Below, one piece after another: positions 1-10,379 of a stretch of 64,000 bases of DNA. Every line of letters begins with the position of its first letter. Position 1 is the first letter of the stretch. The DNA is from Closterium sp. Naga37s-1 (lineage: Eukaryota > Streptophyta > Zygnematophyceae > Desmidiales > Closteriaceae), in assembly GCA_947471745.1 (NCBI GenBank), contig CANJKZ010000080.1, positions 603,501-667,500 of the forward strand. Direction: 5' to 3'. The position numbers were made by a program, and so were the translations under genes. The notes beneath the pieces were generated by a model, which did no database searches, was not told the origin of the DNA, and saw only the letters and a program-made list of their open reading frames with translations.

Positions 1-1601
1 GCCCCAGAGTCAAGGGTGAAGGTGAGGGAGGCCGAAGCCGACGCAGTACCTGAGAGCGCAGACTCACCAGTACCTGAGGACGCAGACACACGAGCACCTA
101 GAGCAGCGGCGTCGCAAGCACCTAGGGCAGCAGCCTCACCAGGACCTAGAGCAGCAGTCTCAATGCCCGGATCGGGCGGGAAACACCGGTAACAGTCACC
201 CTCATCACTAATAGACACAGCATACATGGCAGAGAGAATAGCATCAAAGTCAAGATCATAGATGGCAACACCCGCCCTAGACAGCTCGCCCCAGCGAGGG
301 ATCTCGGAGGCCTCCGGGAACTGGTGACGCCACGCGTCCGTCAGGCGGCCAAAGCAGCGCTGGGTGGGGTGGGGACCCCCACACTGCTCACCCGCACGGT
401 CGCCAGTGCGCAAAACGTAGGAGCACGGACCAAAACCCCCACCCCGCTGACGCACAGTGTACCACTCACGAAGCTGCTGAGGGGACAGGGTGTCACGACC
501 ACGCTGCTGCTGCTGGCGCGAGCCACCACCGGAGCCACTCCTCTGCGAAGACCCGCGACCAGCACCACCGCCACCCCCGCCGCCTCCGACGCCTCCGCCG
601 CCTCCGCCACTGCCGCCGCCTCCGCCTCCGTCGCCGCCTCCACCTCCGCCACCTCCACCACCTCCGCTCCCACCGCCACCGCCGCCGCCACCTCCACTTC
701 CACTGCCGCCACCGACCCCTCCACCCCCACCTCCACTCCCACCGCCACCCCCACTCCCCCAACTGCCGCCACCTCCACCTCCACCGCCCCCGCTCGCTCC
801 TCCAGCGCCCTTGCCCCCCTTGCCCTTGCCAGAGCGGCGTCTCCCGCTAGGGGCAGACGCCGCACCGACCGACTCAAGAACAAGGAGGTCGGCCGCAGCA
901 GCAGAGGCAATAGAGGGCAGAAGGGGGGAGGGGGAACACCCCTCAAAGATGGGGGTGCGCGGGTCACCACGAGAGGCCCCTACAGCGACTATGCTCTTCT
1001 CGGCCGCTAGGAGGGACTTCTCGAGGAGGTCAACAGTGAGAGTGGTGGGACAGACAGAGAGAAAGTGGTCCCTGACTACGCGAAGGGAGTCAGGAAGGCG
1101 AGTGACTATGTAGTAAAGAGTGATGTACATGGGGGGGGGGTTCCTGGCGCAGAAGTCAGGAGGGAGTGCAGCGCGGTAGCGAGTGTCACTAGTGCGGAGG
1201 TGCGTAATGAGGTCAGTGACTGTGGGAAAGGCAGTAAGATCAGGAAAGAGGTACGGTAGCATGAGACGGCTCAGTGCAGCAGTGGCAGGGGAGGAGTAGC
1301 GCGCAACTACAGCGTCGTACAAGGTCTGAGCACTCTTGTACTGACTAAAGTGCGCACGCTCGGAGGTAGGGAGGTGGCGACGCACAGCAAGACGTGCAGC
1401 AGCGTCGCGCGTGGCCCACTGGGAGCGAACAGTGGCGTCAGCATCAGCAGCAGGGGCAGTGGAGGTGCCAGAGGTGAGGTCAAAGAGAGAGAGGCCGTCT
1501 GCCCTATCGCACTGTAAGAACAGCTGCAGGTCATCTACCCAGACCTCAGAGTCAATGGCCCTACCCTCAGCGTCAAAGGCGAGAACACTAGGGGTAGCCA
1601 T
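1..1601 (-). CDS. E1 gag-protease N-terminal part of copia polyprotein (partial)
   Basis: ATG at 1599-1601 (minus) opens with MATPS, as in the gag start of E2 and E7. The frame can be followed to the window edge, where it ends in the aspartic protease motif Asp-Ser-Gly (bases 3-11). In order it holds the copia gag capsid region, a C10 tract at 1131-1140 coding Asn-Pro-Pro-Pro-Met, a long polyglycine stretch (about 540-800), a QLREW motif and the cysteine/histidine zinc pattern near 365-440. The C tract has the same length as in intact E2, so no frameshift is seen there. I followed codon phase from the ATG to base 3 and found it consistent, but did not check every codon for stops. Protease active-site context onward is missing only because the window ends. 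Confidence 0.85.
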   Translation of the reverse strand, partial: MATPSVLAFDAEGRAIDSEVWVDDLQLFLQCDRADGLSLFDLTSGTSTAPAADADATVRSQWATRDAAARLAVRRHLPTSERAHFSQYKSAQTLYDAVVARYSSPATAALSRLMLPYLFPDLTAFPTVTDLITHLRTSDTRYRAALPPDFCARNPPPMYITLYYIVTRLPDSLRVVRDHFLSVCPTTLTVDLLEKSLLAAEKSIVAVGASRGDPRTPIFEGCSPSPLLPSIASAAAADLLVLESVGAASAPSGRRRSGKGKGGKGAGGASGGGGGGGGGSWGSGGGGGSGGGGGGVGGGSGSGGGGGGGGGSGGGGGGGGGGGDGGGGGGSGGGGGGVGGGGGGGGAGRGSSQRSGSGGGSRQQQQRGRDTLSPQQLREWYTVRQRGGGFGPCSYVLRTGDRAGEQCGGPHPTQRCFGRLTDAWRHQFPEASEIPRWGELSRAGVAIYDLDFDAILSAMYAVSISDEGDCYRCFPPDPGIETAALGPGEAAALGACDAAALGARVSASSGTGESALSGTASASASLTFTLDSG

Positions 1602-1689
1602 GACCCTAGACGACTAGCAGCGCAAACAGTGGGGTGAGGACAGTGCAGTGAAAAGGCGCTGTGCTCACCAGACTGGGCAGATCGGGCGG

Positions 1690-2420
1690 CCCTGAAGGAG
1701 GGCGGCGCGGCGGCTCGGCGGCTCAGCTGCTGGGCGGCCCGGCGGCTCGGCGGCTCCGCTGCTGGGCGGCTCGGCTGCTGGGCGGCTCGGCTGCTGGGCG
1801 GCGCGGCCGCTGGGCGGGTCGGCTGCTGGGCGGCTCGGCTGCTGGGCAGCTCGGCTGCTGGGCGGCTCGGCGGCTCGGCTGCTGGGCGGCTCGGCTGCTG
1901 GGCGGCTCGGCGGCTCGGCTGCTGCTGCAGGGCACGGGGCCGCAGGTAGTGTGGCGGGGCCGCAGCAGAGGGCGGCGGGGCCGCAGGTAAGGGCGGGGCC
2001 GCAGGTAAGGTGGCGGGGCCGCGAGGAAGGGCGGCGGGGCCGCTAGGTAGGGCGGCGGGGCCGCGCGATGGGGCGGCGGGGCCGCGCGATGGGGCGGCGG
2101 GGCCGCGCGATGGGGTGGCGGGGCCGCGAGGAAGGGCGGCGGGGCCGCGCGATGGGGCGGCGGGGCCGCGCGATGGGGCGGCGGGGCCGCGCGATGGGGC
2201 GGCGGGGCCGCTAGGTAGGGCGGCGGGGCCGCTAGATAGGGCGGCGGGGCCGCGCGATGGGGCGGCGGGGGCCGCTAGGTAGGGCGGCGGGGCCGCGCAA
2301 TGGGGCGGCGAGGCCGCGAGGTAGGGCGGCGGGGCCGCTAGGTAGGGCGGCGGGGCCGCTAGGAGAGAGGCGGCGGGGCCGCGAAGACGGGCGGCGGGGC
2401 CGCGTTGCAGGGCCGCTAGG
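1690..2420 (-). repeat. E1 leader minisatellite (21-bp GC-rich units)
   Basis: Between primer site and gag ATG lies about 0.9 kb of almost pure G/C. From 2030 to about 2400 the unit is 21 bp (GGCGGCGGGGCCGCGCGATG plus G, with variants). From 1690 to 1930 a different degenerate 15-18-bp unit built on CGGCTCGGCTGCTGGG is repeated. Both strands stay open in several frames, so the predicted alanine/glycine/arginine-rich ORFs here are composition artefacts. Confidence 0.9.
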
Positions 2421-2524
2421 GCGGCTCGACGAAGTGAGGGCCCGGAGCGCGACTCGGGCTGAGCGCGCTTCGGGCAGGAAAAAAAATGATGTGGTGGGCC
2501 CTAAGCACAGTTCCCAAGGGGGAA

Positions 2525-2538
2525 CCTGCTCGATACCA
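2525..2538 (-). other. E1 primer binding site
   Basis: TGGTATCGAGCAGG directly follows the LTR 3' end CA on the minus strand. It resembles the plant initiator-methionine tRNA primer site (TGGTATCAGAGC), with one base missing. Identical in E2 and E7. Confidence 0.8.
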
Positions 2539-2670
2539 TGAGAAGATTTGAACAAGAAGGAATGAACTATGAAATGAAGTGAGTACAAATATGAAACCCT
2601 AATTGGTTGTACCCCCTATGGGATACCCCACTATAGCCTACACAACAGCATAAGCTATAATGTTCTGACA
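2539..2670 (-). repeat. E1 5' LTR (132 bp)
   Basis: On the minus strand it starts TGTCAGAACATTATAGC and ends CA before the primer site. It shares with the other family LTRs the core TAGGCTATAGTGGGGTA ... GGGTACAACC ... ATTAGGGTTT. A 132-bp LTR is very short for a copia element whose relatives here are 7-7.5 kb. Confidence 0.88.
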
Positions 2671-4462
2671 GTGGGGCGCGTCTTAGGGGGGAGGGGATCT
2701 TAGGAGGAGGAGGTGGGGCCCGCTCGAATCTGGTCAAGATTCGCGCTAGAATCTTGACCAGGCTCGAGGGCGCGATCTTGACCAGGATCGCGCCAGAATC
2801 GGCGCAGATCCCGGTCAAGATTCGGCCGTCCTGGCGGCCGAATCCCGTCGCGCCACCCAAGCAGGGTGATGATGGCGCCGTCCCCCCCTGCCTTGACCGC
2901 CGGCGCCCCCTTACAGGGTCGCGACCTGTTAAAAAAACAGTCGCGACTGCAGTAAAATGAATGCAGCTGCTTTGATAAATCGAAAAAAGCAAAAGTAAGT
3001 CCCATGAAAATGAATTCTTGAGCTCTTCACCATCCAGAAACGCCACAGCTGCCGGCCTCCAGCTTCTTCCAGCGGGTTGATGCTCACGCCAGGCAGGTTT
3101 AGGTTTAGATTAAAAAATAAAGCAGAGCTGCAACAGCCCATCACGCGAGAATTATCGCCCGACTTGGGTGCGAGGTGGCGTTTTTAGGAGGCGTTGAGCG
3201 TGAGAGGTTCTGTGAGTAGGTGCTGACCAGGGCACAAGGAGAGGAGAAACCCCAGGGAGGGGCAAGCTCACTGCAAACCGCAAACCGGTTTCGCCCTCGC
3301 GGGCATCATCGGTGCGAACAATGAAAAGGACCCAACACTAGGGGGTCCCCTACCCTTTGTACCCAACCAAGCAAGCAAAAGATGCAGGGGGGAGCGTTTT
3401 TTGGGGCTCTGCTAATCCCCAGCCCACATACAACAGCTACACTAATCTCAAACAAATTACTAAACGCTTATAACTTAATTAAAAATTATAGGCGAATTAA
3501 TTTTTTCTTGAGCCGGTAGCTTCAGTAGGGCTTGGGACTTCGACGGGCATCCTGCAAAAGCACTCCTGCACCTCCGGAAAGCAAGGCGAGTTGTCGGTCA
3601 GACTTGTCGTTGGAAAAAGGGACTTTTAAGTGGGTGCAATTGCCTGTGAAACACTGTTTTGCTCTGCATTTTGCGGAAAAAAATCCGCATGAAATGAAAA
3701 TGATAGGGAATGAAGGGTGGGCTGTTCCGCATCTCCCGGTATAATTTCGGCTCCTGGCGACTGAGATTTCCCCTCCGAATCCACCAAAAACTGCGGTTTC
3801 CGCGAAACAGCGCCGGCGAGCGTGCAGTTGAGCGAATGAGGTGAAAATGGGAGGAGGCGTTGGTGATGATGTTCCGCATCTCCTGGTGCAGTTGCGGCTC
3901 CGGGCGAACTCGTCTCCCCCTCCAAACCCGCCAAAACCCGCCAAGGGGAGAAATGGCTTGGCAAGCCTTTGGGGTGGGTAGCAGCTCCATGCTGCTGCTC
4001 TCCTCTGGTCGTCCTGCAGCAGCGCTTGGGCCAAGCATGGCCAGGGAAGGCACGATGCGAGGGTCGACCGTGGTTGGGGCAATTAAAGCCCACAAACTCG
4101 CGGGATCCCTCCGGTGCACCCCGGACACTCCGGGCTGGCAGCGATGATGTCGAGCGGCATCTGAAGGCATGGGCACGGCGTCTACTCTCCATTCCAGCAG
4201 CTGACCAAACCACTGCTCCCCTTAATGGGAGGTGATGAGAGAGGAGGAGGAGAGGGGGGGGGGGGTGAAAAATGACGGCAGGTGAATGTGGGGTCGACGG
4301 AAAGAAGAGAAAATATGTGATGCAATGGCGTTGGAATGACGGCGAGATGATGTCGTATGCAGGCGTAGCATTTTTTTGAAGTTTGCGTTTTTTTTCTGCC
4401 TCTGCTGCTGCCGATTTTTAACGTTGAAGCTGCTGCTATTTAAAATAGTTGCTGCTGCTGTA
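2671..4462. repeat. 1.8-kb array, copy 1 (1792 bp)
   Basis: Full unit. Contents in order: hairpin cluster (2730-2947), an A/T-rich tract near 3440-3510, two degenerate ~147-bp subrepeats (CCGCATCTCC at 3727 and 3874), a G12 run near 4254-4265, a T8 run near 4388, and a GCTGCTGCTG end. Confidence 0.95.
2730..2947. other. Hairpin cluster of the 1.8-kb unit (copy 1; repeated in every copy)
   Basis: Four perfect or near-perfect inverted repeats in 218 bp. (1) 2730-2761: CTGGTCAAGATTC, loop GCGCTA, then its complement. (2) 2769-2794: GGCGCGATC, 8-base loop, complement. (3) 2819-2844: GATTCGGCC, 8-base loop, complement. (4) 2918-2947: GTCGCGACCTGTT, A-rich loop, AACAGTCGCGAC with one bulged C. The decamer GGTCAAGATT or its complement recurs four times in alternating orientation. 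Equivalent clusters start near 4522, 6314 and 8121, and a partial one near 9913. Role unknown. Confidence 0.85.
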
Positions 4463-6254
4463 GTGGGGCGCGTCTTAGGGGGGAGGGGATCTTAGGAGGA
4501 GGAGGTGGGGCCCGCTCGAATCTGGTCAAGATTCGCGCTAGAATCTTGACCAGGCTCGAGGGCGCGATCTTGACCAGGATCGCGCCAAAATCGGCGCAGA
4601 TCCTGGTCAAGATTCGGCCGTCCTGGCGGCCGAATCCCGTCGCGCCACCCAAGCAGGGTGATGATGGCGCCGTCCCCCCCTGCCTTGACCGCCGGCGCCC
4701 CCTTACAGGGTCGCGACCTGTTAAAAAAACAGTCGCGACTGCAGTAAAATGAATGCAGCTGCTTTGATAAATCGAAAAAAGCAAAAGTAAGTCCCATGAA
4801 AATGAATTCTTGAGCTCTTCACCATCCAGAAACGCCACAGCTGCCGGCCTCCAGCTTCTTCCAGCGGGTTGATGCTCACGCCAGGCAGGTTTAGGTTTAG
4901 ATTAAAAAATAAAGCAGAGCTGCAACAGCCCATCACGCGAGAATTATCGCCCGACTTGGGTGCGAGGTGGCGTTTTTAGGAGGCGTTGAGAGTGAGAGGT
5001 TCTGTGAGTAGGTGCTGACCAGGGCACAAGGAGAGGAGAAACCCCAGGGAGGGGCAAGCTCACTGCAAACCGCAAACCGGTTTCGCCCTCGCGGGCATCA
5101 TCGGTGCGAACAATGAAAAGGACCCAACACTAGGGGGTCCCCTACCCTTTGTACCCAACCAAGCAAGCAAAAGATGCAGGGGGGAGCGTTTTTTGGGGCT
5201 CTGCTAATCCCCAGCCCACATACAACAGCTACACTAATCTCAAACAAATTACTAAACGCTTATAACTTAATTAAAAATTATAGGCGAATTAATTTTTTCT
5301 TGAGCCGGTAGCTTCAGTAGGGCTTGGGACTTCGACGGGCATCCTGCAAAAGCACTCCTGCACCTCCGGAAAGCAAGGCGAGTTGTCGGTCAGACTTGTC
5401 GTTGGAAAACGGGACTTTTAAGTGGGTGCAATTGCCTGTGAAACACTGTTTTGCTCTGCATTTTGCGGAAAAAAATCCGCATGAAATGAAAATGATAGGG
5501 AATGAAGGGTGGGCTGTTCCGCATCTCCCGGTATAATTTCGGCTCCTGGCGACTGAGATTTCCCCTCCGAATCCACCAAAAACCGCGGTTTCCGCGAAAC
5601 AGCGCCGGCGAGCGTGCAGTTGAGCGAATGAGGTGAAAATGGGAGGAGGCGTTGGTGATGATGTTCCGCATCTCCTGGTCCAGTTGCGGCTCCGGGCGAA
5701 CTCGTCTCCCCCTCCAAACCCGCCAAAACCCGCCAAGGGGAGAAATGGCTTGGCAAGCCTTTGGGGTGGGTAGCAGCTCCATGCTGCTGCTCTCCTCTGG
5801 TCGTCCTGCAGCAGCGCTTGGGCCAAGCATGGCCAGGGAAGGCACGATGCGAGGGTCGACCGTGGTTGGGGCAATTAAAGCCCACAAACTCGCGGGATCC
5901 CTCCGGTGCACCCCGGACACTCCGGGCTGGCAGCGATGATGTCGAGCGGCATCTGAGGGCAGGGGCACGGCGTCTACTCTCCATTCCAGCAGCTGACCAA
6001 ACCACTGCTCCCCTTAATGGGAGGTGATGAGAGAGGAGGAGGAGAGGGGGGGGGGGGTGAAAAATGACGGCAGGTGAATGTGGGGTCGACGGAAAGAGGA
6101 GAAAATATGTGATGCAATGGCGTTGGAATGACGGCGAGATGATGCAGTATGCAGGCGTAGCATTTTTTTGAAGTTTGCGTTTTTTTTCTGCCTCTGTTGC
6201 TGCCGATTTTTAACGTTGAAGCTGCTGCTATTTAAAATAGTTGCTGCTGCTGTA
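4463..6254. repeat. 1.8-kb array, copy 2 (1792 bp)
   Basis: Same length as copy 1 with scattered substitutions, such as AAAACGGG at 5406 against AAAAAGGG in copy 1, and TGGTCCAGTTG at 5677. Confidence 0.95.
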
Positions 6255-8061
6255 GTGGGGCGCGTCTTAGGGGGGAGGGGATCTTAGGAGGAGGAGGTGG
6301 GGCCCGCTCGAATCTGGTCAAGATTCGCGCTAGAATCTTGACCAGGCTCGAGGGCGCGATCTTGACCAGGATCGCGCCAGAATCGGCGCAGATCCCGGTC
6401 AAGATTCGGCCGTCCTGGCGGCCGAATCCCGTCGCGCCACCCAAGCAGGGTGATGATGGCACCGTCCCCCCCTGCCTTGACCGCCGGCGCCCCCTTACAG
6501 GGTCGCGACCTGTTAAAAAAACAGTCGCGACTGCAGTAAAATGAATGCAGCTGCTTTGATAAATCGAAAAAAGCAAAAGTAAGTCCCATGAAAATGAATT
6601 CTTGAGCTCTTCACCATCCAGAAACGCCACAGCTGCCGGCCTCCAGCTTCTTCCAGCGGGTTGATGCTCACGCCAGGCAGGTTTAGGTTTAGATTAAAAA
6701 ATAAAGCAGAGCTGCAACAGCCCACCACGCGAGAATTATCGCCCGACTTGGGTGCGAGGTGGCGTTTTTAGGAGGCGTTGAGCGTGAGAGGTTCTGTGAG
6801 TAGGTGCTGACCAGGGCACAAGGAGAGGAGAAACCCCAGGGAGGGGCAAGCTCACTGCAAACCGCAAACCGGTTTCGCCCTCGCGGGCATCATCGGTGCG
6901 AACAATGAAAAGGACCCAACACTAGGGGGTCCCCTACCCTTTGTACCCAACCAAGCAAGCAAAAGATGCAGGGGGGAGCGTTTTTTGGGGCTCTGCTAAT
7001 CCCCAGCCCACATACAACAGCTACACTAATCTCAAACAAATTACTAAACGCTTATAACTTAATTAAAAATTATAGGCGGATTAATTTTTTCTTGAGCCGG
7101 TAGCTTCATTAGGGCTTGGGACTTCGACGGGCATCCTGCAAAAGCACTCCTGCACCTCCGGAAAGCAAGGCGAGTTGTCGGTCAGACTTGTCGTTGGAAA
7201 AAGGGACTTTTAAGTGGGTGCAATTGCCTGTGAAACACTGTTTTGCTCTGCATTTTGCGGAAAAAAATCTGCATGAAATGAAAATGATAGGGAATGAAGG
7301 GTGGGCTGTTCCGCATCTCCCGGTATAATTTCGGCTCCTGGCGACTGAGATTTCCCCTCCGAATCCACCAAAAACCGCGGTTTCCGCGAAACAGCGCCGG
7401 CGAGCGTGCAGTTGAGCGAATGAGGTGAAAATGGGAGGAGGCGTTGGTGATGATGTTCCGCATCTCCTGGTGCAGTTGCGGCTCCGGGCGAACTCGTCTC
7501 CCCCTCCAAACCCGCCAAAACCCGCCAAGGGGAGAAATGGCTTGGCAAGCCTTTGGGGTGGGTAGCAGCTCCATGCTGCTGCTCTCCTCTGGTCGTCCTG
7601 CAGCAGCGCTTGGGCCAAGCATGGCCAGGGAAGGCACGATGCGAGGGTCGACCGTGGTTGGGGCAATTAAAGCCCACAAACTCGCGGGATCCCTCCGGTG
7701 CACCCCGGACACTCCGGGCTGGCAGCGATGATGTCGAGCGGCATCTGAAGGCAGGGGCACGGCGTCTACTCTCCATTCCAGCAGCTGACCAAACCACTGC
7801 TCCCCTTAATGGGAGGTGATGAGAGAGGAGGAGGAGAGGGGGGGGGGGGGGGGGGGGGGGGGGGGAATGACGGCAGGTGAATGTGGGGTCAACGGAAAGA
7901 GGAGAAAATATGTGATGCAATGGCGTTGGAATGACGGCGAGATGATGTCGTATGCAGGCGTAGCATTTTTTTGAAGTTTGCGTTTTTTTTTTTTCTGCCT
8001 CTGCTGCTGCCGATTTTTAACGTTGAAGCTGCTGCTATTTAAAATAGTTGCTGCTGCTGTA
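6255..8061. repeat. 1.8-kb array, copy 3 (1807 bp, expanded homopolymers)
   Basis: The 15 extra bases are explained by a G run of 28 (about 7838-7865) in place of 12, loss of TGAAA next to it, and a T run of 12 in place of 8 near 7983. The remainder matches the other copies. Confidence 0.95.
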
Positions 8062-9853
8062 GTGGGGCGCGTCTTAGGGGGGAGGGGATCTTAGGAGGAG
8101 GAGGTGGGGCCCGCTCGAATCTGGTCAAGATTCGCGCTAGAATCTTGACCAGGCTCGAGGGCGCGATCTTGACCAGGATCGCGCCAGAATCGGCGCAGAT
8201 CCCGGTCAAGATTCGGCCGTCCTGGCGGCCGAATCCCGTCGCGCCACCCAAGCAGGGTGATGATGGCGCCGTCCCCCCCTGCCTTGACCGCCGGCGCCCC
8301 CTTACAGGGTCGCGACCTGTTAAAAAAACAGTCGCGACTGCAGTAAAATGAATGCAGCTGCTTTGATAAATCGAAAAAAGCAAAAGTAAGTCCCATGAAA
8401 ATGAATTCTTGAGCTCTTCACCATCCAGAAACGCCACAGCTGCCGGCCTCCAGCTTCTTCCAGCGGGTTGATGCTCACGCCAGGCAGGTTTAGGTTTAGA
8501 TTAAAAAATAAAGCAGAGCTGCAACAGCCCACCACGCGAGAATTATCGCCCGACTTGGGTGCGAGGTGGCGTTTTTAGGAGGCGTTGAGCGTGAGAGGTT
8601 CTGTGAGTAGGTGCTGACCAGGGCACAAGGAGAGGAGAAACCCCAGGGAGGGGCAAGCTCACTGCAAACCGCAAACCGGTTTCGCCCTCGCGGGCATCAT
8701 CGGTGCGAACAATGAAAAGGACCCAACACTAGGGGGTCCCCTACCCTTTGTACCCAACCAAGCAAGCAAAAGATGCAGGGGGGAGCGTTTTTTGGGGCTC
8801 TGCTAATCCCCAGCCCACATACAACAGCTACACTAATCTCAAACAAATTACTAAACGCTTATAACTTAATTAAAAATTATAGGCGAATTAATTTTTTCTT
8901 GAGCCGGTAGCTTCAGTAGGGCTTGGGACTTCAACGGGCATCCTGCAAAAGCACTCCTGCACCTCCGGAAAGCAAGGCGAGTTGTCGGTCAGACTTGTCG
9001 TTGGAAAAAGGGACTTTTAAGTGGGTGCAATTGCCTGTGAAACACTGTTTTGCTCTGCATTTTGCGGGAAAAATTCCGCATGAAATGAAAATGATAGGGA
9101 ATGAAGGGTGGGCTGTTCCGCATCTCCCGGTATAATTTCGGCTCCTGGCGACTGAGATTTCCCCTCCGAATCCACCAAAAACCGCGGTTTCCGCGAAACA
9201 GCGCCGGCGAGCGTGCAGTTGAGCGAATGAGGTGAAAATGGGAGGAGGCGTTGGTGATGATGTTCCGCATCTCCTGGTGCAGTTGCGGCTCCGGGCGAAC
9301 TCGTCTCCCCCTCCAAACCCGCCAAAACCCGCCAAGGGGAGAAATGGCTTGGCAAGCCTTTGGGGTGGGTAGCAGCTCCATGCTGCTGCTCTCCTCTGGT
9401 CGTCCTGCAGCAGCGCTTGGGCCAAGCATGGCCAGGGAAGGCACGATGCGAGGGTCGACCGTGGTTGGGGCAATTAAAGCCCACAAACTCGCGGGATCCC
9501 TCCGGTGCACCCCGGACACTCCGGGCTGGCAGCGATGATGTCGAGCGGCATCTGAAGGCAGGGGCACGGCGTCTACTCTCCATTCCAGCAGCTGACCAAA
9601 CCACTGCTCCCCTTAATGGGAGGTGATGAGAGAGGAGGAGGAGAGGGGGGGGGGGGTGAAAAATGACGGCAGGTGAATGTGGGGTCGACGGAAAGAGGAG
9701 AAAATATGTGATGCAATGGCGTTGGAATGACGGCGAGATGATGCCGTATGCAGGCGTAGCATTTTTTTGAAGTTTGCGTTTTTTTTCTGCCTCTGCTGCT
9801 GCCGATTTTTAACGTTGAAGCTGCTGCTATTTAAAATAGTTGCTGCTGCTGTA
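8062..9853. repeat. 1.8-kb array, copy 4 (1792 bp)
   Basis: Full unit. A small private change occurs at 9065 (GCGGGAAAAATTCCGC against GCGGAAAAAAATCCGC). Confidence 0.95.
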
Positions 9854-10082
9854 GTGGGGCGCGTCTTAGGGGGGAGGGGATCTTAGGAGGAGGAGGTGGG
9901 GCCCGCTCGAATCTGGTCAAGATTCGCGCTAGAATCTTGACCAGGCTCGAGGGCGCGATCTTGACCAGGATCGCGCCAGAATCGGCGCAGATCCCGGTCA
10001 AGATTCGGCCGTCCTGGCGGCCGAATCCCGTCGCGCCACCCAAGCAGGGTGATGATGGCGCCGTCCCCCCCTGCCTTGACCG
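9854..10082. repeat. 1.8-kb array, copy 5, truncated to 229 bp
   Basis: Matches 8062-8290 of copy 4 and then stops within CCTTGACCG, just past the third hairpin of the unit. What follows is the 32-bp filler and E2. Confidence 0.93.
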
Positions 10083-10114
10083 CATGTGCATGTGCTGAGA
10101 AACTGATTGGTACC
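10083..10114. repeat. 32-bp filler, inverse copy of 19029-19060
   Basis: These 32 bases are the exact reverse complement of 19029-19060 (starting GGTACCAATCAGTTTCTC there). Identity ends at both sides. It fills the junction between the truncated array copy 5 and the E2 5' LTR. Confidence 0.9.
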
Positions 10115-10249
10115 TGTCAGAACATATATATAGCTTATGCTGTTGTGTAGGCTATAGTGGGGTATCCCATAGGGGGTACAACCCAATTAGGGTTTCCCAT
10201 ATGTACTCACTTCATTCATAGTTCATTCATTCTCGTTCTACTTTTCTCA
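10115..10249 (+). repeat. E2 5' LTR (135 bp)
   Basis: TG...CA ends (TGTCAGAACA ... TTTTCTCA), directly followed by the primer site. Matches the 3' LTR except for a missing TT near 10230. Confidence 0.93.
10125..10132 (+). promoter_or_regulatory. TATA-like motif at the start of the E2 LTR
   Basis: TATATATA lies 10 bases into the LTR. If it is the TATA box, transcription would start only about 40 bp into the LTR, leaving a U3 of ~40 bp. E7 keeps ATTATATAG here, and E5 has ATTATATG. Inference only. Confidence 0.35.
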
Positions 10250-10263
10250 TGGTATCGAGCAGG
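10250..10263 (+). other. E2 primer binding site
   Basis: TGGTATCGAGCAGG follows the LTR end CA with no spacer. It resembles the initiator-Met tRNA site of plant copia elements with one base deleted. Confidence 0.82.
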
Positions 10264-10379
10264 TTCCCTCGTGGGAACTGTTCCTAGGGCCCACCGTTTT
10301 TTTTTCCTGCCCGGAGCGCACTCTGCCCCTACCCGAGTCGCGCTCCCCTCTCTCTTGGCCCCTAGTGGCCCCTTTAGCC

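Larger units (their letters stand above)
1..2670 (-). mobile_element. E1: Ty1/copia retrotransposon, 5' part, cut by window edge
   Basis: On the minus strand this holds, in order, a 132-bp 5' LTR (2539-2670), a primer site, a GC-rich repeat leader and the start of a gag-pol ORF that leaves the window within the protease. It belongs to the same family as E2 and E7: the LTR core, the primer site TGGTATCGAGCAGG and the gag N-terminus all match. Its outer LTR end abuts copy 1 of the 1.8-kb tandem array exactly, so it inserted into, or at the edge of, that array. The 3' LTR and the second target duplication are outside the window; GTGGG (2671-2675) is the expected duplicate. Confidence 0.93.
2671..10082. 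repeat. Tandem array of a ~1.79-kb unit, 4 full and 1 partial copy
   Basis: The marker GTGGGGCGCGTCTTAG starts at 2671, 4463, 6255, 8062 and 9854, giving periods of 1792, 1792, 1807 and 1792 bp. Copies look about 99% identical by eye. The unit has no convincing gene: several minus-strand frames of 180-195 codons (for example 3522-4082, 3598-4176 and 3626-4213) are open at once, are low in recognisable motifs and are conserved only because the copies are nearly identical. The array starts at the E1 LTR and is broken at 10082. It could be a young satellite, a duplicated non-coding segment or a spacer-type repeat; I do not recognise it. Confidence 0.95.

Noticed and set aside
324..1113. Proline-, alanine- or tryptophan/arginine-rich ORFs in E1
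   Set aside because: They are other-frame readings of the gag polyglycine stretch; the gag frame on the minus strand explains the region.
1661..2588. Gly/Arg/Ala repeat proteins on both strands
   Set aside because: Open only because the GC-rich 21-bp and 15-18-bp leader repeats lack stops.
2671..10082. CRISPR-like array
   Set aside because: The units are 1.8 kb with no short repeats separated by unique spacers, and the context is eukaryotic.
2671..10082. rDNA intergenic spacer
   Set aside because: No rRNA coding sequence is seen at either side; the idea is untested, not supported.
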